Assembly: GCA_026636295.1 (NCBI GenBank)
Contig: CP089461.1
Location: forward strand, 124,001-188,000
Direction: 5' to 3'
From: Medakamo hakoo
Taxonomy: Eukaryota; Chlorophyta; Trebouxiophyceae; Coccomyxaceae
DNA: 64,000 nt
Each line of letters starts with the position of its first letter. The first letter of the stretch is position 1. Below are positions 40,261 to 51,065 of the stretch, piece by piece. The notes under the pieces are model-generated. The model was not told the DNA's origin. It saw only the letters and a list, made by a program, of their open reading frames with translations, and made no database searches. The position numbers were made by a program, and so were the translations under genes.

Positions 40261-42180
40261 ATGTCGTGGGCCTTCAACGCCTTTGCCGGCCGCGCCGTCG
40301 GCCCGGCCGCGCCTTTGGAGGCCTCCCCCACGCACGGCTCAACCTTCCGCACCCCCTGCACCTCCCCTGAACCCATTCCATCCCGCTTGGAGACCGTCTC
40401 CCGCTCCCCGCACGCCTCCATCGCCGCGGGTGACGGCGCGCTCTCCGCCTCGTACAGCGGCGCGGGCGCCCACTCGTCCGACGTGGGCGTCGTCCGGGCC
40501 GACGCGCCCGTCCCCGTGCGCACGTCCGACCTGTTTTACTTCGAAGTCATCATCACCTCGGCCGGCGCGGCGGGCAAGATCGGCGTCGGCTTCATCCCTG
40601 GGTTAGCCCGCCTGACGAAACAGCCGGGCTGGGAGAGCGGCAGCTTCGGCTACCACGGCGACGACGGGCGGAAATACTCGGGGGCGTCCACGAGAGGGGA
40701 GGCGTATGCGAGCTCTTTCACGACCGGCGACGTCGTCGGCGCGGGCATTGATTGGGGCGCCGGCTCCATCTTTTTCACGAAAAATGGCGAGTGCCTCGGC
40801 ACGGCCTGGCCCGCCCCCTCCGCGGCCGTCGCCCTGTCCCGCCGCCTCTACCCGGCCGTGGGCCTGCACTCGCCCGGCGAGGCTGTGCGCCTGAATTTTG
40901 CGGGCCCGTTCCGGTACGACGTGTCGGCCCGGGCGGCCGCGGCGGCCGCCGCCGCGCGGGCCGACCTGGACAAAGTTCTCGCGCGGGCGGCCGCGGGCGA
41001 GCCGCCGCCCGCGCCGGGCCCGCCCGCCCTGGACCTCGTCCGCGACTACCTGGGCCACGCCGGCTACGCCCGGACGCTGGCGGCGCTGGACGCAGGCGGT
41101 GCGCCACCGCCGCCGCCACCGCTGCCGGCCGACCCAACTTTGGCCGCGCGCGCCGCTGTGCGTGCCGCGCTCGCGCGGGGCGACGTCAGCGGCGCCGCCG
41201 CCGCCGCCGCCGCGGTGCCGGGCATCCGCTCCGTCGCCGCCGTCCTGTCCTCTCCGCCTGCCGCCTTGTTCCTGGCGGCCCAGGCCACCATCGAGGCCCT
41301 GCGCGCCGGGGACGTCGGCCGCGCGGTCGAGCTCGCGAAAGCCGGCCTGGGCCCGTTCTGCGAGGTCGACCGGTCCCGGTTCGAGTCGTACCGCACCGGC
41401 CGGTCCCTGCTGCGGGCGGGCGTCGCGTCGGCCAACGGCCTGGCGCCGTTCCTGGGCCTGCCCGCGCCGTTGGACGGGTGGGAGGCGGTCGTGCCGCAGC
41501 GCGTCCGCCCGGGCAGCGGTGACGAGGAGGAGCTCGCGGACGACTCGGACGAGTGCACCCACTACTCCGACTCCGACCTGAGCACGGACGACGACGACCC
41601 GAGCTACAAGTTTGAGCTGACGCACGACGCGGCGGCGGGCGCGGCGGCGGGCAGGGCGGCCGCGGCCAAGGCCATGGCGCGCGACGTCCTGTCCCTGGCG
41701 GCCTACGATTTGAGCCCGGCCGCGCCCGCGTCGTCCGCTCCCCCGCCCCAGCTGGCCCGCCTGCTGTCCCAGGCGCAGCGCGACGCGGCGGCGGACGCCC
41801 TGAACGCAGCGGTCTTGCAAGAGCTGAAACGCGCGCGCGCGAGCGTGCGGCCGCCCGGTGGGTCGCCGCCCAGCGACCGCGCCTGGGCCGGGCCGCGGAC
41901 CTGGCCGGCCTCTCGGTTGGAGAGCACCCTGCGCGCGGTGGGCGCGGCTGCCGCCGCCGAACTCTCTTCACGCCCGGGCGCGCCCTTCAACCTCACCGAT
42001 TTTTTACTGCCCCGCCCGCCTGGTGGGGTAGAAGCGCGGTGGGCGCCGCTGTTGGCCGGCGCCGCGGTGGACGTCACGGACGGCGGTGGCAGCGCCAAGA
42101 AAAAGGCGAAGAAGAGCCCTGGTGGTGGCGGCGGTGGCGGTGCGCACGCGGCGTCGAGCGCCCACCGCGCGCAAGGGTGA
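40261..42180 (+). CDS. RANBP9: RANBP9/RANBP10-type GID/CTLH E3 ligase scaffold subunit (Gid1)
   Basis: The GID/CTLH complex is a multisubunit RING E3 ligase; RANBP9/Gid1 links the catalytic pair to substrate receptors. One exon, 639 aa. The SPRY domain (about 60-215) has SSDVGVVRADAPVP, LFYFEVIITSAG, GKIGVGFIPG, WGAGSIFFTKNGECLG and LYPAVGLHSPGEAVRLNF. The LisH motif DLVRDYLGHAGYARTLAAL is at about 259-277. The CTLH region (VRAALARGDVSGAAAAAA) and the CRA-like helices extend to about 560, interrupted by an acidic insert with DEEELADDSDECTHYSDSD. The C-terminal tail is Lys/Gly-rich. Domain order is exactly that of RANBP9. It is intronless, with no transit peptide, so cytosol or nucleus. Confidence 0.94.
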   Translation: MSWAFNAFAGRAVGPAAPLEASPTHGSTFRTPCTSPEPIPSRLETVSRSPHASIAAGDGALSASYSGAGAHSSDVGVVRADAPVPVRTSDLFYFEVIITSAGAAGKIGVGFIPGLARLTKQPGWESGSFGYHGDDGRKYSGASTRGEAYASSFTTGDVVGAGIDWGAGSIFFTKNGECLGTAWPAPSAAVALSRRLYPAVGLHSPGEAVRLNFAGPFRYDVSARAAAAAAAARADLDKVLARAAAGEPPPAPGPPALDLVRDYLGHAGYARTLAALDAGGAPPPPPPLPADPTLAARAAVRAALARGDVSGAAAAAAAVPGIRSVAAVLSSPPAALFLAAQATIEALRAGDVGRAVELAKAGLGPFCEVDRSRFESYRTGRSLLRAGVASANGLAPFLGLPAPLDGWEAVVPQRVRPGSGDEEELADDSDECTHYSDSDLSTDDDDPSYKFELTHDAAAGAAAGRAAAAKAMARDVLSLAAYDLSPAAPASSAPPPQLARLLSQAQRDAAADALNAAVLQELKRARASVRPPGGSPPSDRAWAGPRTWPASRLESTLRAVGAAAAAELSSRPGAPFNLTDFLLPRPPGGVEARWAPLLAGAAVDVTDGGGSAKKKAKKSPGGGGGGGAHAASSAHRAQG

Positions 42181-42360
42181 ACAGAGAGAACGGGGTGGGG
42201 GAAAAAAAAGGCGCGTCCGGCTTCCCCGCCCTCCCCGGCCACGCCCGCCCTGCATCTTCCCTTCCACTCCCCCAAAATCTTTTGCTTTGTCAACGCTGCG
42301 CTGCCTTGTCTGTGTGTGTGTAACACCGGACAGAGAGAGAGAGAGCATTTCCTTTTTTTT

Positions 42361-43542
42361 TCATTCACCCCCGCTCGGCGCGTCGCTGTCGCCGCCCGCC
42401 TCCACCGCCGGCGCGCCATCCCCTCCACCGCCGCCACCACCCGCCAGCACCACCGGCCCCATGCCGCCCACAGCAGCCGGCCCGGGGAACCGCCCCGCCC
42501 GCCGCAGCTCCGCCTCGTACGGCATCAAAAAGCGCAGGTAGTGGTGGCGGACCAGCCAGCCCGCGTTTGTGATCACCCGGCAGTCGTGGCCCATGTCCTG
42601 GGCGACGCGCGCCCACTTCTTGGACGCGAGCGTCTCTTCGTAGCCGCCCTGGCTCGAGACCAGGTTCCAGAGCAGGCGCAGGTCCAGCAGGGCGCCGCCA
42701 ATGACGGGCGGTTTGGCGACGCCCAGGGAATCCCACGGCGGCTCCGTCGCCCGCCCGGCCAGGAACTCGGCCAGGCGGGCGTCCGCGTCGGGCGCGCGGC
42801 CTCCAGTCGCCAGGTTGGCGCCGGACCCGCCGCCGGGCCGCAGTCGGGAGCCGCCGGCGGACCCGCCGCGCGCGCCGGGCGAGGCCTCGCGGTCGGCCGC
42901 GGTGGCGGCGGCGGCGGCCGCACCACCGCCTTTCCCATACACCCGCCGCCGCTTGGGCGCCGCCCCCGTGGGCAGGCCCAGGCGGTGCGCCGGCACGGGC
43001 GGGCATGGCGCCTTCGGCTGGCGCTGCGGGCCTGACGCCGCGGCCGCCGCCCGCAGCGCGGCCGTCGTGGTCGTCCGAAGGTCGATTCTTTTCAGCGGTT
43101 TGCCGTCGGCGCTTTTCCCTCGGGACCGCGGTTCGGGCGGCAGGTAGCCGGGCGCGACCGTGTCCGGGTCGCAGGGCAGCAGGGCGAGGAAGCTAGTGTG
43201 GGGTGCCGGGTCGTGAGTTTTTTTTTCCTCCACTGATGCGTCGGCGAGGTTGGCGGGGGGTGACGCAGTAAAAAAAAACGCTCTCATCCAACTCTCACCG
43301 GTGCGGGGCCGCGTCGGACGCGATGGACGCGACGGGCGCGGGCGGATCCTCCCGCGCGTGCGGCTCGCCCCACTTGGTGGAGGAGGGGACTGTTGGACGG
43401 TGGGGAGGGGAGGGGGCGGGAGGGGCGCTTGAATGGGGGTCGGCGGCGGTGGCGGAGAGCGCATGCGCCCTGTCCGCCCTCGTCCAGTGCGGTTGTCCAC
43501 TCCCACGCACGCACCCGCCAGGACAGAGATGAAGCCGGCCAT
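42361..43542 (-). CDS. ARID/BRIGHT-domain DNA-binding protein
   Basis: Three exons, 43542-43515, 43389-43299 and 43192-42361, give 316 aa. The first coding exon has only nine codons (MAGFISVLA); the joins to VPSSTKWGEPHARE and RFLALLPCDPD are both in frame. A basic, Ala/Thr-rich middle holds KRIDLRTTTTAALR and PKRRRVYGKGG, possible nuclear signals. The ARID lies at about 205-285: LAEFLAGRATEPPWDSLG, PPVIGGALLDLRLLWNLVSSQGGYE, KKWARVAQDMG and the closing AGWLVRHHYLRFLMPYE. ARID proteins bind AT-rich DNA and often sit in SWI/SNF-type remodellers; which complex applies here is not visible. It is short, with no PHD, ELM2 or HMG domain. Alternative: an HMG/ARID family member that lost its second domain. 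Confidence 0.88.
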   Translation of the reverse strand: MAGFISVLAGACVGVDNRTGRGRTGRMRSPPPPPTPIQAPLPPPPLPTVQQSPPPPSGASRTRGRIRPRPSRPSRPTRPRTGESWMRAFFFTASPPANLADASVEEKKTHDPAPHTSFLALLPCDPDTVAPGYLPPEPRSRGKSADGKPLKRIDLRTTTTAALRAAAAASGPQRQPKAPCPPVPAHRLGLPTGAAPKRRRVYGKGGGAAAAAATAADREASPGARGGSAGGSRLRPGGGSGANLATGGRAPDADARLAEFLAGRATEPPWDSLGVAKPPVIGGALLDLRLLWNLVSSQGGYEETLASKKWARVAQDMGHDCRVITNAGWLVRHHYLRFLMPYEAELRRAGRFPGPAAVGGMGPVVLAGGGGGGGDGAPAVEAGGDSDAPSGGE

Positions 43543-43720
43543 CGCGTGGGTGTGCGATGGGGCCGTCGCGCCGGGGCGTGGAAGGCGCGCGGCGGCGAGT
43601 TGTTCTTTCCCTGTCGCGCCCCGCGCCACCGCCCAGGGACCTCGGTCGTGTGTGTGGGGCAGGACCTGCCGCCGCTCCCTTGTGCTCTCCCTGCTCTCCC
43701 TCTGCTCTCTATGCTCATTG

Positions 43721-45055
43721 CTACAGGTCGTCCCTCAGCAGCCCGTCCGTCAGGCCGCGGTTCCCGCCCCCACCACCCCCGTCCACGCGCGGCGTCTCGG
43801 CCGGCCTCACCACCGCGGGCGTCACGCTCCGCCCCCGCACCACGGCAGGCGTGGCCGCGGCCGACGACGCGCCTCCAGCGGACCGAGCCGCGGCCGCCGC
43901 GCGCAGCGCCGTGCCCAGCCGGCCGACGCGGCCGGGCGTGACGCTGCCGCCCCGCACGCCCAAGTGGGGCTGGTGCATTGCCGCACCGCCGCTCCGCAGG
44001 GGCGTGCCCGCCACGCTGGCCGTCCCACGCGGCCGCGGCGCCACGCCGCCGCCGCCGGGCCGCACGCCCGCGGCCGCGCGCCGGGCCAGGGCCTCCCGCG
44101 GCGCGGGCGCGGCCACACGAAACCCACCACCACCACCGTCGATGCGGACGGGCGTGGCGGCGAGCTCGCCCCAGGTGACGAGGGGGGAGGCGAGGAGCGG
44201 GTCGCCTCCGGCGGCTGGGCGGGCGGCACCGGTGGGCGGCGCGGGGGAAGGCGACGGCCCCACGGACGACCGCCCGCCCGTGCTGCTGCCACCGGCCAGC
44301 GACGTGCCGGGTGAGCCGCCGTCGAGCGCGGCTTCCACGCCGCCAAAGCGCGTGGCGGCCGCGCGCGGGGCGGGCGGGCGCGCGGCCGGCGCGCCGGCGG
44401 GGCCGGGCAGGGCCAGGCCGGCGCCGGTCGACGACGCGCCCAGGAAGAGCGTGGAGCCGGCGGCGCGTGGGCCGGTCGACGCGACCGCCATGGCTTCGCG
44501 CCGTGCGCGCTCCTTGGCGGCGAGCGCAGTGAACGCCGCGTTGTCTTCCGAGGTGTGGCCGGCTAAAAAGGCGTCGAGTGAGACTGGCGGTGGTGGCAGC
44601 GCGGCGGCGCCGTCGTCGTCGCCCCCTTCCCCCTCTTCTTCTTCTTCTTCATTGGCCCAGGGTCGTCGGTCGCGGCCGATGGCTTCGGCCGCCGCGCCGG
44701 CGAGGGGCAGGCGGGCGCCGGCCCGCCGCGCGGCCGCGCGGCGTTGCGCGGCCGCGAGCGACGCCGGGTCATCCCCCGAAGCCAGCCATTCCAGCCGGCT
44801 CTGCAACCGGGGCACGTCCGGGAAGAAATCGCGTTCCACAATGGCGGACAGGGTGTGGAGGTAGGCGTCTTCGGGGAGGACGGTTTGGTGTTGTGGGGCG
44901 GCGGCGGCGGTGGGTGGAGGGCCGGCCGCGGGCGGCCGGGGTGGTGGCGGTGGCATGGCCGCGGCCGCGGCGGCCGCGCGCCGGGCGCGCGCGCCGACTT
45001 CTGCATCGTCCGGGCCGGCGCCGCCGCTTCGCGGGGTGCCTGGTGTGTCAGACAT
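43721..45055 (-). CDS. ESS2: splicing factor ESS-2 / DGCR14 homologue
   Basis: ESS2/DGCR14 is a nuclear protein of the late spliceosome. One exon, 444 aa. The opening TVLPEDAYLHTLSAIVERDFFPDVPRLQSRLEWL is the family signature. An acidic stretch (EEEEEEGEGGDDD) is followed by VSLDAFLAGHTSEDNAAFTAL, the second hallmark (canonical SLDxFLxxxTSEDNxxF). The C-terminal half contains VTWGELAATPVRIDGG and FRVAAPAPREALARRAA, corresponding to the conserved W.E...TP.R and F.I...P.RE.L. blocks. Between them lie Gly/Ala/Pro linkers. It is divergent from SKI2 with a 151-bp spacer and lies tail to head with the ARID gene. Confidence 0.95.
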   Translation of the reverse strand: MSDTPGTPRSGGAGPDDAEVGARARRAAAAAAAMPPPPPRPPAAGPPPTAAAAPQHQTVLPEDAYLHTLSAIVERDFFPDVPRLQSRLEWLASGDDPASLAAAQRRAAARRAGARLPLAGAAAEAIGRDRRPWANEEEEEEGEGGDDDGAAALPPPPVSLDAFLAGHTSEDNAAFTALAAKERARREAMAVASTGPRAAGSTLFLGASSTGAGLALPGPAGAPAARPPAPRAAATRFGGVEAALDGGSPGTSLAGGSSTGGRSSVGPSPSPAPPTGAARPAAGGDPLLASPLVTWGELAATPVRIDGGGGGFRVAAPAPREALARRAAAGVRPGGGGVAPRPRGTASVAGTPLRSGGAAMHQPHLGVRGGSVTPGRVGRLGTALRAAAAARSAGGASSAAATPAVVRGRSVTPAVVRPAETPRVDGGGGGGNRGLTDGLLRDDL

Positions 45056-45206
45056 CCGCAGGGCGACGGGCTCGTCAAGCGGGTGGCATGGCGTGGCGGG
45101 TAGGCGCGTTTTCCCTGTCGCGTCTTGGCGTCCCCGCTTTTTGTGTGTGTGTGGAATGAGGCCAGGCCCGATGCGTCGGTCCATGAAGACAGAAGCGAAA
45201 AAAAAC
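45056..45206. promoter_or_regulatory. divergent promoter region, ESS2 / SKI2
   Basis: A 151-bp spacer between divergent starts. It has a GT-rich tract near 45141-45154 and no TATA box. If SKI2 starts at the earlier in-frame ATG 45156, the spacer shrinks to 100 bp. Confidence 0.4.
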
Positions 45207-48200
45207 ATGCCGCCCACCGGCGAGGGCGACCGGATCGCGGCTGCCCTGCGCCGCCTGGCGTCCTGTGTGCCCAACGACCTCGAGGACAGTCCTGTGCGTG
45301 TTTGAGGCGCTGGCCGGGGTCGCTTGCGTTCCGTGTCTCGCCGCGCCTCCCTCCGCGCCCGGCCGCGCTCTCCCTCACCCCCCTCCCCCCCCCCCCCCCC
45401 CTCCCCCTCCCTCGGCTCCCATCCCCAGTCCACGTCCCCACGCACGCGCGCCGCCGCCCGCCTCGCCGCCCGCCTCTCCTTCGCCCCCGGCACGTGGGGC
45501 GAGGACGAACCACCCTTTTCCCTGTCCACCGACACGGCCTGGCCTGACCCGCCGCTGTGCGCGGGGCCCGGCGGGCCGCCGGCCGCCGTCGTGCCAACCC
45601 TCCCGCTGGGCGACGCCGACCCCTTCCGGCCCGACCCGCCCACACCCTGGCGCGTGCTGGACCTGGATGCTCCGCAGCCGTCCGACGCCGCCCTAGCCTC
45701 CACACTCCGCACTCGCCGCGGTGCGGGCGCGGCCACCGCCGGCACCGTCGGCCGGCCGACCGCGCGCGGGTCGGGCGGCGCGGCTGCGGCCGCGGCCGCG
45801 CGCGAAGCCGCGACAGCCACGGCGGCGGCCGCGGCCGCCGCCGCCCGGTCTGGTGCGTGGCTAGACGAGTACGAAAACACAAAGGCCCCGCCACCGCGCA
45901 CGACGCTACCCGGTGGCGGGCCGGGCGTCTTTGGCGCGTGGGCGGTGAGTCGTGAAGGGCCGCCACTGGAGCAACACCCGCGCCCGCCGACGCGCCCGCC
46001 ACCGCCGGCCGCGGCCGCGCCGCTGGCCGCCGCGCCCGCCGACCTGCTGTTTGGCGCCGGCTGGGTGGATGCGTCATCGTCTTCTTCTGAGGGCGAGGAA
46101 GGGCCCGGTCCAGCGCCGCCGCCCCGGGCGGAGGAGGAGCCCGCGGGCCTGGCCTCGGCGACCGACGCCGCGCTCGCGGCGCCGCCCCGCTGCCGGCCGC
46201 GCCGGGGCGGCGGCGCCGCCTCCAACACGCCTCCCCCGCCTCCACCCACCGCCAACCCTTTCGCGCGCTGGGCCCGCCGCGCCCCCGCCGCCGCGTGCGC
46301 CGCCCGGTACGCGGCCCTGGCCCACGTCGCCGCCCTGGCCTTCCCGCACCCGCTCGACGCGTTCCAGCGCGAAGCGATCGCCCTGCTGGAGGACGGCGGC
46401 TCCGTCTTTGTGGCCGCGCACACGGGCGCGGGCAAGACGGCGGTCGCGGAGTACGCGGCCGCGCTGGCCATCCAGCACGGGACGCGCTGTTTTTACACGG
46501 TGAGCCCCCCTTGGCGTGTGTGTGACCTCCCCCCCCCCTGTGTTGCGTCTCCCCCCCCCTTCTAACGGAACACGCCCCGTGCGCTCACACCCCATCCCAC
46601 CCACCCACCTCACACTCTCACACACACACTCACACACACACACTCCACAGGCGCCCATCAAAACCATTTCCAACCAAAAGTTCCGGGACTTTTCCTCCAA
46701 GTTCGAGACGGGCATCGTCACCGGCGACGTCTCCATCCGGCCGGACGCGCCGGTCGTCGTCATGACGACGGAGGTGCTGCGGGCCATGCTGTACCGGGGC
46801 GGCGGCGGCGAGCTGGCGGACGTGGAGACCGTCGTCTTCGACGAGGTCCACTACCTGAACGACGCGGAGCGGGGCGTGGTGTGGGAAGAAGTCCTCATCC
46901 TGCTGCCGCGCTCCGTCCGCGTCGTGCTGCTGTCCGCCACCGTGCCCAACGTCGAAGAATTCGCGGGCTGGGTGGGCCGCACACGCCGCACGGTCGTCTG
47001 GGTCACCGGCACGGCCAAGCGGCCTGTCCCCCTGGAGCACGCGCTGTGGTTTCGGGGGGAGCTGCACACGTTTGGGTCGCGGGAGGCCTGGGTGGGGGAC
47101 GGGTACGCGGCCGCCCGGGCGGCGTGGAAGGCCGCGGCGGGCGGCGGCGGCGGCGGCGCCCCGCCCACCCGGAAAGCCGCCACCAAAGCCCTGCCGACGG
47201 GGCGGGGAGGCGGCGGCGGCGGCCGTGGCGGCGGCCGTGGCGGCAGCCGTGGCCCGCCGTCCGCGTCGTCCGTGCTGGCCACCGCCATGGCTGGGTCCGC
47301 CGCGCCGCCCGGCCCACGCACCGACGTCCAGCAGTGGCGGTCCCTGCTCGCCGGCCTCGTCTCCCGCGACCTGACGCCCGCCGTCATTTTCTTGTTCTCC
47401 AAAAAGAAGGTCGACGCGCTGGCGGACGCGCTCGTCGGGACGGGCGGGTCGTTGGAGCTGGGCGGCTCGCCCACGGACGCGGCCGCGTGCCACGCCTTCC
47501 TGGACCGGGCGCTGGCCCGCCTCCCGCCGGGCGACCGGGCCCTGCCCCAAGTGCGCCGCCTGCGCCGCCTGCTGTCCGTGGGCGTGGGCGTCCACCACGC
47601 CGGCCTGCTGCCCATCCTGAAGGAGGCGGTGGAACTGCTGTTCTGCGCGGGGCGGGTGCGCCTGCTGCTCTGCACGGAGACGTTCGCCATGGGCGTCAAC
47701 GCGCCGTGCGTTGTTGTGTGTGTGGGCTTGTGTGGGCTTTCTTGTGCGCCCGCCGGCGGTCACAGTGGGTCCCCCTCCCTCTCACCCCCCCCCCTCCCCA
47801 ACCCGCCACTCAAAACCACCACACAGCGCCCGGGCCGTCATTTTCGGCAGCCTGCGCAAGCACGACGGCCGCGAGTTTCGCGGGCTGGCGCCGGGGGAAT
47901 ACACCCAAATGGCTGGGCGGGCAGGCCGCCGTGGCCTGGACGCCGTCGGCACGGTCATCATCCCTGGCTGGATCGGCGGGGAGGGGGCCCGGCCGGCGGC
48001 GGGTGCGACGCTGCCGCCGCTGCCGTCCGAGGCCGACCTCCGCCGCTTGTTGACCGGCCGGGGCGACCCGCTCGCCTCCCAGTTCCGCCTGACCTACGGC
48101 ATGATCCTGGGCCTGGCCCGGCGCGAAGACGCGGGGCTGGGCGTGGAGGGCATGGCCCGCGCGTCCTTTGCCGAGTTTGCGGCCGTGCGCGCGGCGCCCG

Positions 48201-49956
48201 GCGCCGCGCGCGCGGCCGCCGCGGCGGACGCGGAAGCGGACGCGCTGGAGGCGGCGCCCTGGGAGCCGGACTGGCCGGCGCGGGAGGTCGTCCAGGCCTA
48301 CGCGGACGCCTGTGCGACGGCAGACGCCTGTGCGGCGGTGCTGCAAGCGGCCGCGGGCGGGGCGGACGGCGGCGGGCTGGCGCCCGCCCTCGTCCCCGGC
48401 CGCCTGGTTGTGCTGCGGCCGTCGCCCGACAGCCCCGCCACGGTGGGTTGCGTCCTGGGCATGCGGTCGTCCGCGTCCGCCGGTCGGGCCGCCGTCATCC
48501 TGGCCCTGGACCTGTACGGCGAGGGAGCGTCCCTCGTGGCCGGCGCCCGAGCGGGTGGCGCGGCGGGTGGAGGGGGGGGCGAGGCCCCTCCCCCGCCCGC
48601 GCCCGCGCCCGCGCCCGCCCCGGGCCTGCGCCTGCTGTCCCGCAAGGACAGCGGCGCCGGGTCGGGGTCTCTGGACGCCCTGTCCCGCGCGCCGTCCGCC
48701 GCCTCCCTGCCTCCCGCAGACCTCGAGGCGCTGCCCCTGCCGCTCGCCGGGGCGGCCGCGGGCGGGGCCGTCCCCTTCATCCTCCTGGCCGTGCCGCCCC
48801 TGGCCTTGGACGGCGTGTGCGCCGGGCGGTTGAGCGGGCTGGACCCGGGCGGCGCGGTCGCTGGTGCGGCGGCCATGGAGCGCGGCGGGTCCGCCGGCGG
48901 CGCGGCCGCGCCGCCGGCCCTGGCGGCCGCCGCCCTCGCCCTGGCCAGGGAGGCGGCCGCGCAGGCCTTCGCCCCGCCGCTCCTCGACCCCGTGTCCGAC
49001 CTGCGCTTTGCGGGCCTGGAAACCGCGGGCCCGGCCCGTGATCGTGCAGCTGCGGTCGTGGCGCGGGCGGCCCTGCCCTGCCACGGGCCGGGCGGCGGGC
49101 CCGCCCTGGCCGCCGCGCTGCTCCGCCTGCGCGCCGCGGCCGCCGCCCGCGCACGGGCGGCCTCACTCCGCGCCTCCCTGGCATCCGCCGCCTTGGCGGC
49201 CGCGCCTGATTTCGCGGCCCGGTCGCGCTTGCTGGCCGAGCTGGGCTACTTGGACCCCGTCGACGGGGCAGGTCCGTTCTTTTTTTCTCTCTTTCCGGGC
49301 GCAAGAGAGACCCCGAGGGGCGAGCCCGCCTCGTCGGGTCGGCGGTGCCTTCACACCGCCCACCCACCGCCCACCTGCCCCTCCCCCCCCCCCCCCCCCC
49401 CCCCCCCCTCACACTCTCAGTCACTGTCAAGGGCAGGGCGGGCTGCGAGATCGCGGCGGGCGACACGCTCGCCCTGACGGAGTGCCTGTTTGCCGGCTGC
49501 TTTGCGGGCCTGGGCCCGGCGGACGCGGCCGCCCTCCTGTCCGCGTTTGTGTTTCAAGAAAACATCCCGGCGCCGTCGGCCTGGCCGACGCCGACGCTGG
49601 CCAAAGCCGTCGACTCCATCACTCGCACGCTGGAAGCCGCGGCCGAAGCCCAGGCGGGTGCGGGGGTGCCGGGCTGTGGAGATCCTGCGGAATGGTGCGC
49701 GTCCGTCTTTAAACCTGGCTTGGTCCCGGCCGTGCACGCGTGGGCGTCCGGCGCGCCGTTTAGCGAGGTGTGTGAGCTCACAGACGTGCCGGAAGGGTCG
49801 ATTGTGCGGTGTGTGACGCGGACGGATGAGGCGGCGCGCGAGCTGCGGGACGCCGCACGAGCCGTGGGCGACACGGGACTGTGGGGAGCGATGGAAGCGG
49901 TGAGTGAGGCGATCCGGCGGGATGTCGTCTTCGCCGCATCGTTGTACGTCAGTTGA
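45207..49956 (+). CDS. SKI2: SKI2-type DExH RNA helicase (SKIV2L)
   Basis: SKI2 is the motor of the cytosolic Ski complex, which feeds mRNA into the exosome for 3'-5' decay. Exons 45207-45293, 45429-46499, 46651-47705, 47827-49271 and 49421-49956 give 1397 aa. An Ala/Pro-rich N-terminal region holds [11 protein letters not shown]. The helicase core starts [16 protein letters not shown], then Walker [37 protein letters not shown], the DEVH box [48 protein letters not shown] and [13 protein letters not shown] Gly/Arg-rich insert lies before SVLATAM. The C-terminal ratchet/DSHCT region contains [20 protein letters not shown]-type and [26 protein letters not shown] and AAHTGAGKT favour SKI2 over MTR4. 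In-frame ATGs upstream (45156) are less likely. Intron 4 has a C26 run. Confidence 0.95.
49383..49408 (+). repeat. C26 homopolymer in SKI2 intron 4
   Basis: Twenty-six consecutive cytosines just before the CTCTCAG acceptor, serving as an extreme pyrimidine tract. It is also a likely place for sequencing error. Confidence 0.9.
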
Positions 49957-51065
49957 GGTGGGGGGGGGGGGGGGCGTGTAGATGCGAGGAGAGGCCGGAG
50001 GGCCCGGTGGATGAACAGGTGAGGGGGGTGTGGGGTGTGGGGTGGGGTGGGGTGTGGTGGCTCCTCTGTTTTCGCGAGGAGCCTCGAGCGCCTCTCGCGC
50101 TCACGCTGCACAAAACAATTTCCCGTCCAAGCCACGCGCTTGTGACGCCTTGCTTTCGCGTGTCCGCCCTTCCGCGTCCCCTGCACGCGGCCTAGGCCTG
50201 TAGACGCGACCTTGTAGGTGGAAGGGTGCGTGAGTTCTGGAGGCTTGGCCGGTGGGCGTCGTCCCAAAACTTGCGCCAAAGCGTTTGCGTCGACGGAAAG
50301 TTGGGGGGGAGGAAAGCCGATTGCGTCTAGCCGCGTCCTCGTCCGTCCGCCCGCTCACTCCCACGATGTCCCCCACACGCCACCAATTTCTAGCTCGTGC
50401 GGAGTCTGCTACTGAGAGGTTGTGCTGCAGGCGTGGGCGCTGACCGCGCCGTCGTAGGAAAACGAAACAGGTGAGAAGGCGCCGCTGTGTGGAGCCGAGC
50501 GCGCCGGTCCCCCTCCGCCCGCCACCCCCTGGCCGCTGACGCGCTCACGCCGCGCTCGTCCGCCCTGTACGCGTTGGTCGGGCCCATCGCCGGATTTGAG
50601 GAGCGCGGTGGCATCGTACAAGGCGGCGGGCAGGCCGCCACCCGTGGCGGTGCCGGCCTCCTACCTCCCTCCTTTTCCCCTCCGCCGCACGCGCGGGCGC
50701 GTGAACGCGCTGACGCCCGCTCCCGCGCTGCCGCTGGCCCCGCCCGCCCCGGCCGCCCGCCCGTCCGACATTGCTAGACGGGAGCACGGACCCGGAGCGA
50801 CCCTTTGGATGGTCTGGCCCGGCGTTCGCGGCGCCGCGGCGCCCCGGCGCGCGTTCCGGACGGGGGAGAGCCTTCCCCCCTTGCCCCGCGCTCGTCCGGC
50901 GGGCTTTGCATGCACTGGGCCGGCCGGGTCGCCGCCTCGCCGCCTCGCCCAGCCCACGCCGCCCGCCCAGGCCGGGCCTGGAGACATCTCGCTAACTTAA
51001 GCCCTCAAATTTACTCCCAAAACCCATCGTTCAGGCCTCTTACGACACATCCGAAAGAAAAAAAA
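49957..51065 (+). other. 1.1-kb gap between SKI2 and the LRR gene; no gene recognised
   Basis: The largest unassigned stretch. It opens with G-rich 3' UTR sequence (G12 near 49962), has mixed composition from 50080 to 50480, then GC-rich sequence to 50990. The last 70 bp are lower-GC leader of the LRR gene, ending in A9 directly before its ATG. Open frames exist on both strands (for example 50596-51000 plus), but none shows a domain or a consistent amino-acid bias. It could hold a promoter, a long 5' UTR or a non-coding RNA. Confidence 0.45.

Noticed and set aside
50596-51000. Possible plus-strand gene in the 1.1-kb gap before the LRR gene
   Set aside because: No domain, Pro/Arg/Ala filler, no splice signals and overlapping frames of equal quality on the other strand.
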